From Streptococcus sp. WB01_FAA12 (GTDB lineage: Bacteria; Bacillota; Bacilli; Lactobacillales; Streptococcaceae): a DNA stretch of 64,000 nt. The stretch spans positions 42,086-106,085 of the forward strand of contig NZ_JABAEX010000007.1 of NCBI RefSeq assembly GCF_012843315.1, read 5' to 3'. Of the stretch, positions 9,090-17,345 are shown one piece after another. Numbering within the stretch: position 1 is the first letter of the stretch; every line of letters starts with the position of its first letter. A program made the translations under genes and the position numbers. The notes under the pieces are model-generated. The model was given only the letters and a program-made list of their open reading frames with translations. It searched no databases and was not told the origin of the DNA.

Positions 9090-9119
9090 TTGGAAGAAAA
9101 CCCATTTTTGTGGTATAAT
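9090..9119 (+). promoter_or_regulatory. Promoter for the YbaK-family gene
   Basis: TTGGAA at 9090-9095 and TATAAT at 9114-9119, 18-bp spacer, 35 bases before the ATG. Confidence 0.7.
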
Positions 9120-9154
9120 TAAAGGTAGCAAGACAAGTTAAAGGAGGCCAGCAA

Positions 9155-9643
9155 ATGGAAGCATACAAAAAAGTAGTAGAAATGCTAAATGGGCTAGATA
9201 TTCCTTTTGAAATCGTGGAGCACGAGCCAGCCTTGACAACAGAGCAAGCCGACAGTTTTATCGAAGGAATCGAAGGTGTCCGTACCAAGACCATGTTTCT
9301 AACCAACAAAAAGAAAACAGCCTATTATCTCGTGATTATGGATGATAAGAAACGTTTGGATATGGACCTCTTGAAAGACTTGGTAGGAGCCAATAGAATC
9401 CGTATGGCTTCCTCTGAGAGCTTGTTTGAAAAAATGATGTTACCAGCAGGTGTTGTTTCTCCATTTGGCTTGCTGAACAATACTGACAAGGACATTCAAG
9501 TTTATTTCGACAAAGAAATCATGTCGGAAAAACGGATGAGTTTCCACCCCAATACCAACGAGAAAAACCTTTTTTTGGACACGACAGATATACTCAAATT
9601 CCTAGAAGCGATTGGTTACGAGTTCCATATCATTGAGTTGTAA
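9155..9643 (+). CDS. YbaK/ProX-type aminoacyl-tRNA deacylase
   Basis: 162 residues matching the YbaK/prolyl-tRNA synthetase-associated editing domain over its whole length. Such free-standing proteins hydrolyse mischarged Ala-tRNA(Pro) or Cys-tRNA(Pro). Seen here: the N-terminal helix, EHEPALTTEQADSFI, the strand KTMFLTNKKKTAYYLVIMD, RIRMASSESLFEKM, and the active-site loop PAGVVSPFGLLN. AAAGGAGG precedes the ATG. It has its own promoter and ends in a bidirectional terminator shared with the convergent rhodanese operon. Which mischarged tRNA it clears cannot be told from the sequence alone. Confidence 0.85.
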   Translation: MEAYKKVVEMLNGLDIPFEIVEHEPALTTEQADSFIEGIEGVRTKTMFLTNKKKTAYYLVIMDDKKRLDMDLLKDLVGANRIRMASSESLFEKMMLPAGVVSPFGLLNNTDKDIQVYFDKEIMSEKRMSFHPNTNEKNLFLDTTDILKFLEAIGYEFHIIEL

Positions 9644-9648
9644 AAACG

Positions 9649-9681
9649 AAAAAACCGATTAAGAAACTTAATCGGTTTTTT
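9649..9681. terminator. Bidirectional terminator
   Basis: AAAAAACCGATTAAG and CTTAATCGGTTTTTT form a perfect 15-bp stem around AAA between two convergent genes, with A/T runs on both sides. Confidence 0.92.
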
Positions 9682-9683
9682 GC

Positions 9684-9980
9684 TTATTCTACTTGACCAG
9701 GCCAAGCATTCATACCACCTTCTACATTGGTAACGGTGAGACCTTGGGCGCTGAGGAATTGACAGGCAGAGGCAGAACGCACTCCTCCTTGGCAGATGAC
9801 ATGGTATTCATGGTCGGGTTTGAGTTCTTTGTAGCCTTGCTCTAAGGTACTTAACGGAAGATTTTTGGCACCTGGTGCATGTCCTGCTTGGAATTCATGT
9901 ACTTCACGTACATCGATAAGATCTAGTTTTTCATTTTGATATTTTTCATAAAAGTCAGCCATGCTGATATTAGTTACCAT
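9684..9980 (-). CDS. Single-domain rhodanese
   Basis: 98-residue rhodanese domain with the catalytic persulfide-carrying cysteine at Cys63 in VICQGGVRSA; LIDVREVHEFQAGHAPGAKN is the typical N-terminal part. It is the last gene of a three-gene minus-strand operon and overlaps the preceding CoA-persulfide reductase by 11 bases; AAGGAG sits before its ATG. Likely role: moving sulfane sulfur between small thiols and proteins in persulfide detoxification. Specific donor and acceptor are unknown. Confidence 0.88.
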   Translation of the reverse strand: MVTNISMADFYEKYQNEKLDLIDVREVHEFQAGHAPGAKNLPLSTLEQGYKELKPDHEYHVICQGGVRSASACQFLSAQGLTVTNVEGGMNAWPGQVE

Positions 9981-11625
9981 ATTCTACTCCTTCTGGGTTA
10001 GCCATTTTGTATAGTGAATAAGCGCCGTCAAGGTTTTGGGCGGTAAATCCTGCTTGTTTGAGGATACGCTCTGCGATATAGCTGCGCAAACCACTGTGGC
10101 AGCTAACGATGTAGGCTTGGTTCTTGTCCAGTTCGTCCAAGCGTTCCCGTAGTTCGTTTAGGGGGATGTGGATGGTATCGACTTTGAATCGACCACTCTG
10201 GAATTCGCCACTTGTCCGTACATCTAGGAATTTCTTTCCCTTAGCCAGTTCGTCTTCGAGCTGGTACCATTGAATATTGTCGCTGAGACCTTCGATAAGG
10301 TTCAAGGCTGCGTAGCCCAGCATATTGACGGGATCCTTGGCAGAGCCAAATGGCGGGGCATAGGTAAACTCTAACTCTGGTAAGTCAAAGACGGTGAGGT
10401 TTCCCTTGATGGCTGTTGACAGGATGTCGATGCGCTTGTCAACACCTTTCTTCCCAACTCCTTGGGCACCATAGATTTTTCCAGTGGTTGGGTCAAAGAG
10501 GAGCTTCAAGGCCATATCAGTAGCGCCTGGATAATAACCAGCGTGGTCTTTCCCACTGACATGAAGCGCCTTGTAAGGAAATTGATTCATGCGAAGGATA
10601 CGCTCGCTGAGACCAGTCGAAGCAGCTGTCATATCAAAGGCACGAACGATCGCAGTGCCGATACTGCCCTTGTTAGTACGGCCGAGTCCTGCGATGACGT
10701 CCGCCACTTGGCGTCCTTGGCGATTGGCAGGAGAAGCTAGAGAGATGAGGGCGTCTTGGCCAGTAATCTCTTGCTTGACAACGATAGCGTCCCCAACTGC
10801 AAAAATATCTTTTTGACTGGTTTCATAATGTTCATCGACCAGAATCCCACCACGAAGTCCCAGTTCAATCCCCGCAGCTTTTGCCAGTCTGTTTTCAGGT
10901 TCAACACCGACAGAAAGGATGGTGAGGTCAGAAGAGATCTTTTGACCGTTTTCGAGAACGATGATTTTTCCTTGCTCTTCAAATCGAGTCGCAGACTGAG
11001 AAGTGATAACGCGAACGCCGTTTTTGACCAATTCTGCTTGGACAAAGGCTGCCATTTCCTGATCTAATGGTGGCAAGACATGGCGTGCTTTCTCCACGAT
11101 GGTGACTTGCAATCCACGTTTCGCCAGGTTTTCAGCCATTTCAAGCCCGATAAAGCCTGCACCGATAACGACAGCTTCTTTTGGATGATTGTCCAAGGCT
11201 GCCATAATTTCATCGAGGTCAGGAACATTGCGAAGCGTGTAGGCATTCTTAGCTTCTGCCAAGCCTTCAATGGTAGGAACAAATGGTTTAGCTCCTGGAG
11301 AGAGGATCAGCTTGTCATAGCTTTCTGTGAATTCCTGTCCATCGTGTCGCACCGTCACAGTGTGCTTTTCTGGGGAAATGCTGATGACCTCGTGAAATGG
11401 TCGCACATCGAGATTAAAGCGTGCCTTGAGACTTTCAGGAGTTTGGACTAATAAACTATCACGGTTTGCAATTTCTCCTGAAACATAGTAAGGAAGGCCG
11501 CAGTTTGCAAAGGAAACAAAGGGACCTTTCTCAAAAATAGTGATTTCAGCGTCTTCCATGAGACGTCTGAGACGGGTTGCTGCTGACATACCGCCTGCAA
11601 CTCCTCCGACAATGATAATTTTCAT
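9970..11625 (-). CDS. CoA-disulfide / CoA-persulfide reductase with C-terminal rhodanese domain
   Basis: 551 residues: an FAD- and NAD(P)H-dependent pyridine nucleotide-disulfide reductase domain (residues 1-440) fused to a rhodanese domain (about 455-545). The N-terminal FAD motif is VGGVAGGMSAA, the single catalytic cysteine is Cys42 in SFANCGLPYY as in CoADR enzymes, AVVIGAGFIGLEMAENL is the NAD(P)-binding site, and Cys509 in IVSCHSGLRSY is the rhodanese cysteine. In enterococci and other Firmicutes this fusion reduces CoA persulfide under control of CstR. It lies between two free rhodaneses, so the operon supplies three rhodanese domains. Confidence 0.9.
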   Translation of the reverse strand: MKIIIVGGVAGGMSAATRLRRLMEDAEITIFEKGPFVSFANCGLPYYVSGEIANRDSLLVQTPESLKARFNLDVRPFHEVISISPEKHTVTVRHDGQEFTESYDKLILSPGAKPFVPTIEGLAEAKNAYTLRNVPDLDEIMAALDNHPKEAVVIGAGFIGLEMAENLAKRGLQVTIVEKARHVLPPLDQEMAAFVQAELVKNGVRVITSQSATRFEEQGKIIVLENGQKISSDLTILSVGVEPENRLAKAAGIELGLRGGILVDEHYETSQKDIFAVGDAIVVKQEITGQDALISLASPANRQGRQVADVIAGLGRTNKGSIGTAIVRAFDMTAASTGLSERILRMNQFPYKALHVSGKDHAGYYPGATDMALKLLFDPTTGKIYGAQGVGKKGVDKRIDILSTAIKGNLTVFDLPELEFTYAPPFGSAKDPVNMLGYAALNLIEGLSDNIQWYQLEDELAKGKKFLDVRTSGEFQSGRFKVDTIHIPLNELRERLDELDKNQAYIVSCHSGLRSYIAERILKQAGFTAQNLDGAYSLYKMANPEGVEYGN

Positions 11626-11645
11626 TGACTTTCTCCTTTATGCTT

Positions 11646-11951
11646 CTAGATGACCTTACCTGTCCAAGCACTCATACCGCCTCGAACATTGATAACATCA
11701 TAGCCTTTTTTCTTTAGCTTTTTAGCGGCTAGTTTGCTTCGTACACCTGAATGACAAATGACATAAAGTGTTTCTTTTGTTGCAGGTGTATAGGAACCAA
11801 TTTCAGTTAGAGGGATATTCTTGGCATTTTTGATATGACCTCTACGGAATTCCGTAGGCGTCCGAACATCCAGTAGCTGAATCGGTTCTCTGAGTTTAGC
11901 TTCTAACTCGCTGGTGGAAATACTGTCAATTTTTGTAAATAAGTGAAACAT
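11646..11951 (-). CDS. Single-domain rhodanese, first gene of the persulfide operon
   Basis: 101 residues from the ATG at 11951. A TTG twelve bases upstream is in frame, but GGAGG lies between the two, which fixes the ATG as start. Active cysteine at Cys66 in YVICHSGVRSK; QLLDVRTPTEFRRGHIKNA is the rhodanese N-terminal motif. The KLKKKGYD stretch is unusually basic. It is the promoter-proximal gene, 20 bases ahead of the CoA-persulfide reductase and directly downstream of the CsoR-type operator. Confidence 0.88.
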   Translation of the reverse strand: MFHLFTKIDSISTSELEAKLREPIQLLDVRTPTEFRRGHIKNAKNIPLTEIGSYTPATKETLYVICHSGVRSKLAAKKLKKKGYDVINVRGGMSAWTGKVI

Positions 11952-11962
11952 AGGCACCTCCA

Positions 11963-11985
11963 AATATACCCTTATGGGGTATATT
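11963..11985 (-). promoter_or_regulatory. CsoR/CstR-type operator palindrome
   Basis: AATATACCC at 11963-11971 and GGGTATATT at 11977-11985 form a 9+9 bp inverted repeat with a 5-base centre. A-T-A-CCC separated from GGG-T-A-T is the operator form of the CsoR/CstR family. It overlaps the -10 hexamer and transcription start of the rhodanese operon, so a bound repressor would block RNA polymerase. Confidence 0.8.
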
Positions 11986-12011
11986 AAACCATGAAGTCAA
12001 GCTTTTGTCAA
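11983..12011 (-). promoter_or_regulatory. Promoter of the rhodanese / CoA-persulfide reductase operon
   Basis: On the minus strand TTGACA (12011-12006) and TTTAAT (11988-11983) with a 17-bp spacer, ending 32 bases before the first ATG. The palindrome at 11963-11985 covers its downstream edge. Confidence 0.82.
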
Positions 12012-12070
12012 GCAAGTTGTTTTGACTTGGGAGAGGGCTTGGTTTTGAGAGTTTAGAAAGCAGGCTATTC

Positions 12071-12099
12071 TTGACCTTTCAAAGGCTTTTTGATATGAT
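12071..12099 (+). promoter_or_regulatory. Promoter for the sugar O-acetyltransferase gene
   Basis: TTGACC at 12071-12076 and TATGAT at 12094-12099, 17-bp spacer, 29 bases before the ATG. Confidence 0.75.
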
Positions 12100-12127
12100 G
12101 GGTCCAAAGTAAGTATGAGGTGATAAG

Positions 12128-12691
12128 ATGACCAGTGAATACCAGAAAATGATAGCAGGGGAGCCTTACCGTCCGTCGGATCTTGAATTACGGGCCTTGG
12201 CTCAGGCTTCTCGCCAAAAACAGGCTGCCTTTAACCGAGAAGAAGATCCCTTGAAGGGAGCGGATATTATCAAGACTTGGTTTGGCTCAACTGGGCAAAA
12301 TCTCTATGCCAATCCACGCCTGGTGGTCGATTATGGGGTCAATATCCATCTAGGGGAAAATTTTTATTCTAATTGGAACTTGACCATGCTGGATGTTTGT
12401 CCGATTCGCATCGGGAACAACGCCATGATTGGTCCCAACTGTCAGTTTTTAACCCCACTCCATCCACTGGATCCGCATGAACGCAATTCAGGGGTCGAAT
12501 ACGGCAAGCCCATCACCATTGGAGACAATTTCTGGGCTGGAGGTGGCGTTATTGTCCTTCCTGGAGTGACACTAGGAAATAACGTCGTTGCAGGAGCGGG
12601 GGCCGTGATCACCAAGTCCTTTGGAGACAATGTTGTCCTAGGTGGGAATCCTGCGCGTGTTATCAAGGAAATCCCAGTAAAAGAAAACTAA
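12128..12691 (+). CDS. Sugar O-acetyltransferase (maltose/galactoside acetyltransferase family)
   Basis: 187 residues with the N-terminal maltose-acetyltransferase helix region (EYQKMIAGEPYRPSDLEL) followed by left-handed beta-helix hexapeptide repeats (VNIHLGENFYSNWN, IRIGNNAMIGPNCQF, ITIGDNFWAGGGVIVLPGVT). The catalytic histidine is expected in LTPLHPLDPHERNSG. Enzymes of this group move acetyl from acetyl-CoA to the 6-hydroxyl of sugars, often for disposal of excess sugar. GAGGTGA precedes the ATG. It is monocistronic with its own promoter and terminator; the acceptor sugar is unknown. Confidence 0.88.
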   Translation: MTSEYQKMIAGEPYRPSDLELRALAQASRQKQAAFNREEDPLKGADIIKTWFGSTGQNLYANPRLVVDYGVNIHLGENFYSNWNLTMLDVCPIRIGNNAMIGPNCQFLTPLHPLDPHERNSGVEYGKPITIGDNFWAGGGVIVLPGVTLGNNVVAGAGAVITKSFGDNVVLGGNPARVIKEIPVKEN

Positions 12692-12717
12692 AAAGAACAG
12701 CTGGTGCTGTTCTTTTT
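12691..12717 (+). terminator. Terminator after the acetyltransferase
   Basis: AAAAGAACAG pairs with CTGTTCTTTT across CTGGTG and continues into T residues; it begins at the stop codon. The next 270 bases hold only a tandem 13-bp repeat (GTCTTATAAATTT at 12728 and 12741), two TTTCAGAAA copies and the leader of the next gene. Confidence 0.85.
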
Positions 12718-12988
12718 ATGAACTTTAGTCTTATAAATTTGTCTTATAAATTTTTCTTCTTTCTAGCTTTCTTGGCCAAGGAGACATCGCACTGGGGGTG
12801 TTGGTCTTAAAAACCTATTAAAGGTAGCCTAGCGTTCAAAAATTGTTTTTAGCAGTCCTTTCTAAAAAATTACTAGGCAAAATCTAATCCAAACTAAATT
12901 TAAGGAAACTTTCAGAAAATTTTTAGTTTTATTTCAGAAATCTTCTGTAGACTGTCTAGCTATATCATACGAAGGAGAAGAAAAAGGT

Positions 12989-14209
12989 ATGAAATCAAAA
13001 AAATGGACCCTACTCGCAACGAGTTTAACGGCAATGGTGCTGATGGCAGCATGTGCCCAGTCAACAACTACATCCAATACCAATGCAACGACAACTTCAA
13101 CAAAGACAAACCAATCTTCCTATTTTACAGAGAAGGACTATGATACTTCTTATGATGAAAGCACAGCTTCTAAGATTGAGCTATCTGGCTCATCAGCAAA
13201 CGTCTCTGGAGATGGCATGACAGTCTCTAGCTCAACAGTGACCATCACAAAATCTGGAACCTATGCAATTTCAGGTCAGTCTGACGGAGTGCAGATCAAG
13301 ATCGAGGCAGATAAATCGGCAGATGTTCATCTAGTCCTAAAAGGTGCGACCATGACCAATACCAATGCAGCGATATCTGCGATATCAGCTGGCCATGTCT
13401 ACTTAACTCTAGCAGAGGGAACCACCAACAGTCTCTCTGACTCAAGCTCTAACAGCGACGAAAAAGCAGACGCAGCTCTCTTTTCTAAGGTGGATTTGAC
13501 CATCAACGGGAAAGGAACTCTCAATGTAGATGGCAAGAAAAACAATGGTATCAAGGCCAACGACACCCTCCACATCACGGGTGGAACCTATAACATTACA
13601 GCAGTTGGTGATGCCTTTAATGTCAATGATGAACTAAACATCACTGGTACGACCATGACCATCGATGCCAAAGAAGATGGAGTCAAGGTGGATAATGATG
13701 AAGATACTTCAGTCGGAACCATGTACCTATTTAACAACAACATCACCGTTACAGCAGGGGATGATGGCATCCACGCTTCTGGAGACCTCGTCATCGATAG
13801 TGGGACCTACACCGTCAAGAGTTCGACAGAAGGACTTGAAGGAAAATCCATCACTATCAACGGAGGGGACATTAGCATCTACTCAACAGATGATGGAGTT
13901 AATGCAGCTAATAAAAATGCCCAACAGAGTGAAATCTTCTTCACCATGAATGGCGGGAACCTGACAGTAGAAGTTGGTCAAGGGGACACAGACCCAATCG
14001 ACTCAAATGGAAATATCACTGTCACAGGCGGAACCATTAAAATGATTGGTCAAACAGGTTTTGACTTTGATGGAACAGCGACCTACACAGGTGGTGACAT
14101 CTATCTCAACGGTGAAAAACAAACGGAAATTGTCAACTCTATGCCTGAAGGCGGTGGACCAAATGGAGGTCCTCAAGGGGGCGGTCCAGCCCCTGGCGGA
14201 CAAGGATAA
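12989..14209 (+). CDS. Lipoprotein with Cthe_2159-like beta-helix (carbohydrate-binding, DUF4353)
   Basis: 406 residues. A lipoprotein signal (MKSKKWTLLATSLTAMVLMA, then AC) puts the mature Cys22 on the outer membrane leaflet. A Ser/Thr-rich linker follows, then a repetitive right-handed beta-helix from about residue 60 to 380 with turns such as GDDGIHASGDLVIDSG and NGGDISIYSTDDGVNA. The tail is glycine/proline-rich (GGGPNGGPQGGGP). The family contains a cellulose/polygalacturonate-binding protein of Clostridium thermocellum; binding of host or plaque polysaccharide here is inference. GAAGGAGAAG precedes the ATG. Confidence 0.82.
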   Translation: MKSKKWTLLATSLTAMVLMAACAQSTTTSNTNATTTSTKTNQSSYFTEKDYDTSYDESTASKIELSGSSANVSGDGMTVSSSTVTITKSGTYAISGQSDGVQIKIEADKSADVHLVLKGATMTNTNAAISAISAGHVYLTLAEGTTNSLSDSSSNSDEKADAALFSKVDLTINGKGTLNVDGKKNNGIKANDTLHITGGTYNITAVGDAFNVNDELNITGTTMTIDAKEDGVKVDNDEDTSVGTMYLFNNNITVTAGDDGIHASGDLVIDSGTYTVKSSTEGLEGKSITINGGDISIYSTDDGVNAANKNAQQSEIFFTMNGGNLTVEVGQGDTDPIDSNGNITVTGGTIKMIGQTGFDFDGTATYTGGDIYLNGEKQTEIVNSMPEGGGPNGGPQGGGPAPGGQG

Positions 14210-14214
14210 GCAAA

Positions 14215-14249
14215 ATTCTCCTTTCTTGAAAGAGAAGGGAGATTTTTGT
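14215..14249 (+). terminator. Terminator after the lipoprotein gene
   Basis: TTCTCCTTTCTT pairs, with two wobbles, with GAGAAGGGAGA and runs into TTTTTG. Confidence 0.65.
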
Positions 14250-14334
14250 GTTGTTACTAGAGGAAATGTAAAGCCAACTCCTTGACACTCCGTCAGCTTT
14301 TGATACAATAGTACAAAATTAGAGGAGGTGGGCT

Positions 14335-15099
14335 ATGATTCAGAAGCATGCGATTCCCATTTTAGAGTTTGATGACAACCCCCAAGCGGTCCTTATGCCC
14401 AATCACGAGGGTTTAGACTTAAAGTTGCCAAAGAAGTGTATCTATGCATTTTTGGAGGAGGAGATTGACCACTATGCTCAAGAAGTAGGGGCGGATTGTG
14501 TTGGTGAGTTCGTTTCTGCCACCAAGACTTATCCAGTCTATGTCGTCAACTACAAGGGCGAGGAGATTTGTCTGGCCCAGGCGCCCGTGGGTTCTGCCCC
14601 AGCGGCCCAGTTTATGGATTGGTTGATTGGTTATGGTGTGGAGCAAATCATCTCCACTGGAACCTGTGGTGTCCTAGCCGATATAGAGGAAAATGCCTTT
14701 CTCGTCCCTGTTCGCGCTTTGCGAGATGAGGGTACCAGCTACCACTATGCAGCGCCTTCTCGTTATATGGAGATGCAGATTGAGGCTGTCTCTGCCATTG
14801 AGCAAGTCTTGGAACAAAGAGGTATTCCTTATGAGGAAGTTATGACCTGGACGACAGATGGTTTTTACCGAGAGACGGCTGAAAAGGTTGCCTATCGCAA
14901 GGAGGAAGGCTGTGCTGTTGTGGAGATGGAGTGCTCTGCTCTTGCGGCAGTGTCTCAGCTACGTGGGGTTGTCTGGGGAGAGTTGCTCTTTACCGCAGAT
15001 TCCTTAGCAGATCTAGATAACTACGACAGTCGTGACTGGGGCGCAGAAGCTTTTGATAAGGCACTCGAACTCTGTCTTGCCATTGTGTACCACATGTGA
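14335..15099 (+). CDS. Nucleoside phosphorylase family protein
   Basis: 254-residue cytoplasmic protein of the PNP/uridine phosphorylase superfamily, which splits nucleosides with phosphate for salvage. Family landmarks are IISTGTCGVLADIEENAF (phosphate/ribose loop) and VVEMECSALAAVSQLRGV (ribose-binding ExE-like segment). The sequence does not settle whether the base is a purine or uracil. AGAGGAGG precedes the ATG. It is followed 33 bases later by ktrB, with a weak promoter-like stretch (GTTTTTATGGTAGAATG) between. Confidence 0.8.
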   Translation: MIQKHAIPILEFDDNPQAVLMPNHEGLDLKLPKKCIYAFLEEEIDHYAQEVGADCVGEFVSATKTYPVYVVNYKGEEICLAQAPVGSAPAAQFMDWLIGYGVEQIISTGTCGVLADIEENAFLVPVRALRDEGTSYHYAAPSRYMEMQIEAVSAIEQVLEQRGIPYEEVMTWTTDGFYRETAEKVAYRKEEGCAVVEMECSALAAVSQLRGVVWGELLFTADSLADLDNYDSRDWGAEAFDKALELCLAIVYHM

Positions 15100-15132
15100 G
15101 TGTTCTGACTGTTTTTATGGTAGAATGTAGCT

Positions 15133-16512
15133 ATGTTAATCAAATCTTTTTTGGAAAAAATAAATATGACTCTGGCTCGGTTATCACCAGCCCGTCGCAT
15201 CTTTTTAAGTTTTGCCCTAGTGATCTTCTTAGGTTCGCTCCTTTTAAGCCTCCCCTTTGTGCAAGCAGGGACGTCACAAGCGACCTACTTTGACCATCTC
15301 TTTACGACTGTGTCTATGGTCTGTGTGACAGGGCTCTTTACCCAGCCAGTGGCCTCTACTTACAATATCTGGGGCCAGTTGATTTGCATGCTCTTGATCC
15401 AGATCGGTGGATTGGGGCTTATGACCTTTATTGGAATCTTTTATATCCAAGGCAAGCAAAAGCTCAGTCTTCGTGGTCGTGAGACTATTCAAGAAAGTTT
15501 CAGTTATGGAGAAACCCAGTCTCTAAAGGACTTCATCCGCTCAATCTTTCTGACGACTTTTCTGGTGGAAGGGCTCGGAGCCTTTCTCTTGAGTTTCCGC
15601 TTCATTCCTGAATTTGGCTGGGGGCGAGGGATTCTAACCTCTATCTTTTTGGCTGTTTCAGCTTTCTGTAATGCTGGATTTGATAATTTTGGAAGTACGA
15701 GTTTGGTAGCCTTTCAAACGGACCCCTTGATCAATCTAGTGATTGCTGGTTTGATTATCACGGGTGGTCTAGGATTTATGGTCTGGTTTGACCTAGCGAC
15801 CCAGATTGGGAAAAAGAAAAAACGACGCCTTCGCTTTCATACTAAGTTGGTTCTCCTTCTAACTGCGGGAATTCTGCTCTTTGGAACAGTATCGACTCTC
15901 TTAATTGAGTGGAATAATCCTGGGACGATTGGAAATCTTAGTTTCCCAGAAAAACTGCTGGTTAGCTTTTTCCAGACCGTCAGCATGAGAACGGCAGGTT
16001 TTGCTTCCATTGACTACACACAGACTCGACCAGTTACCTTACTGATCTACATCTTGCAGATGTTTCTGGGTGGGGCACCTGGAGGGACAGCAGGGGGGCT
16101 CAAGATTACGACCTTCTTTGTTTTGTTGGTCTTTGCCCGTAGCGAACTATTGGGCTTGCCTCATGCCAATGTGGCTCGGAGGACTATTGAACCCCGAACC
16201 GTGCAAAAGTCTTTCAGTGTCTTTATTATCTTCTTGCTAACATTCTTGCTGGGCTTGATCCTACTAGGGATAACAGCAGAGGGAAATCCGCGTTTTATTT
16301 ACCTCATGTTTGAGACCATTTCAGCTCTTGCGACAGTTGGGGTGACGGCGAATTTAACACCGGAGCTAGGCAAGATAGCCCTCAGCATCGTTATGTTGTT
16401 GATGTTTATCGGCCGTATTGGTCCCTTGACACTACTGGTCAGTGTAGCGGAATACCAGCCAGACAAGAAAGATACGATTCACTATATGAAAGCAGATATC
16501 ACTATCGGATAA
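15133..16512 (+). CDS. ktrB: Trk/Ktr-type potassium channel subunit
   Basis: 459 residues from the ATG at 15133. TrkH/KtrB superfamily: four repeated M1-P-M2 units with selectivity loops at VSMVCVTGLF, AFCNAGFDNFG, VSMRTAGFAS and SALATVGVTANL, each with the filter glycine. It forms the K+ (Na+-coupled) uptake pore at the cytoplasmic membrane and is gated by the RCK-domain partner encoded 13 bases downstream. As I recall, pneumococcal genomes show the same pair just upstream of pavB. Confidence 0.92.
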   Translation: MLIKSFLEKINMTLARLSPARRIFLSFALVIFLGSLLLSLPFVQAGTSQATYFDHLFTTVSMVCVTGLFTQPVASTYNIWGQLICMLLIQIGGLGLMTFIGIFYIQGKQKLSLRGRETIQESFSYGETQSLKDFIRSIFLTTFLVEGLGAFLLSFRFIPEFGWGRGILTSIFLAVSAFCNAGFDNFGSTSLVAFQTDPLINLVIAGLIITGGLGFMVWFDLATQIGKKKKRRLRFHTKLVLLLTAGILLFGTVSTLLIEWNNPGTIGNLSFPEKLLVSFFQTVSMRTAGFASIDYTQTRPVTLLIYILQMFLGGAPGGTAGGLKITTFFVLLVFARSELLGLPHANVARRTIEPRTVQKSFSVFIIFLLTFLLGLILLGITAEGNPRFIYLMFETISALATVGVTANLTPELGKIALSIVMLLMFIGRIGPLTLLVSVAEYQPDKKDTIHYMKADITIG

Positions 16513-16525
16513 GAAAGGAAGAACG

Positions 16526-17191
16526 ATGTCAGATCGGACAATTGGAATTTTAGGCTTGGGAATTTTTGGGAGCAGTGTTTTGGCTGCCCTAGCCAAGCAT
16601 GGCATGAATATCATCGCTATTGATGACCACGAGGAACGCATTAATCAATTTGAACCTGTGCTGGCGCGTGGAGTAGTTGGAGATATCACGGATGAAGAAC
16701 TCCTTCTATCAGCGGGGATTGACACCTGCGATACCGTAGTTGTCGCAACGGGTGAAAATTTGGAGTCCAGTGTTCTAGCGGTTATGCACTGCAAGAGTCT
16801 AGGAGTACCGACCGTTATTGCCAAGGTCAAAAGTCATACAGCTAAAAAGGTTCTAGAAAAAATCGGGGCAGACGCAGTCATCTCACCAGAGTTTGAAATG
16901 GGGCGCTCATTGGCGCAGACCATCCTCTTTCATAACAGTGTAGACGTCTTTCAGCTGGACAAGAATGTATCGATTGTCGAGATGAAAATCCCCCAATCAT
17001 GGGTAGGTAAAAGTCTCAGTCAGTTGGATTTGCGTGGGCGATACAACCTCAACGTACTTGGCTTTCGTGCCTACGAAAATGCTCCTCTGGATGTCCAATT
17101 CGGACCTAATGACCTCTTGCAGGCAGATACCTATATTATGGCCGTCATTAATAACCAACATTTGGACACCCTAGCTGAACTGAGTGAGTAG
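16526..17191 (+). CDS. ktrA: KtrA/TrkA RCK-domain regulatory subunit
   Basis: 221-residue cytoplasmic protein with an N-terminal Rossmann-type RCK_N domain (TIGILGLGIFGSSVLAAL, nucleotide-binding GxGxxG) and a C-terminal RCK_C domain (about residues 140-215). It forms an octameric ring under the KtrB pore and responds to ATP/ADP or c-di-AMP in related systems; c-di-AMP binding here is inference. GAAAGGAAG precedes the ATG. It is the second and last gene of the operon, ending at an AT-rich hairpin. Confidence 0.92.
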   Translation: MSDRTIGILGLGIFGSSVLAALAKHGMNIIAIDDHEERINQFEPVLARGVVGDITDEELLLSAGIDTCDTVVVATGENLESSVLAVMHCKSLGVPTVIAKVKSHTAKKVLEKIGADAVISPEFEMGRSLAQTILFHNSVDVFQLDKNVSIVEMKIPQSWVGKSLSQLDLRGRYNLNVLGFRAYENAPLDVQFGPNDLLQADTYIMAVINNQHLDTLAELSE

Positions 17192-17251
17192 GAGAGGAAG
17201 GGTACTCTCTTTCCAATAATTAACGAGTCAATATAAGTATTTTATAAGAGG

Positions 17252-17289
17252 GATTTAAGAAAAATTTTAACTTTTTCTTAATCCTTTTT
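17252..17289 (+). terminator. AT-rich hairpin between ktrA and the surface-protein gene
   Basis: TTAAGAAAAA (17255-17264) and TTTTTCTTAA (17272-17281) form a perfect inverted repeat with a 7-base loop, extended by GGAT/TCC, then CTTTTT. It may be the ktr terminator, or an operator, since it lies within 50 bases of the likely start of the next transcript. Confidence 0.6.
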
Positions 17290-17345
17290 AATTTTAGGAG
17301 ATTATACTAGAGTCATCAAAAAAAGAAAACTCTAAGGAGAATCCT

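Noticed and set aside
12728..12753. Tandem GTCTTATAAATTT as an operator
   Set aside because: Two adjacent AT-rich 13-mers far from the next start site and without symmetry; could be simple slippage.
17255..17281. Binding site of the adjacent two-component system at the SSURE gene
   Set aside because: The perfect inverted repeat is as well explained by the ktrA terminator, and no second copy was found at another likely target.
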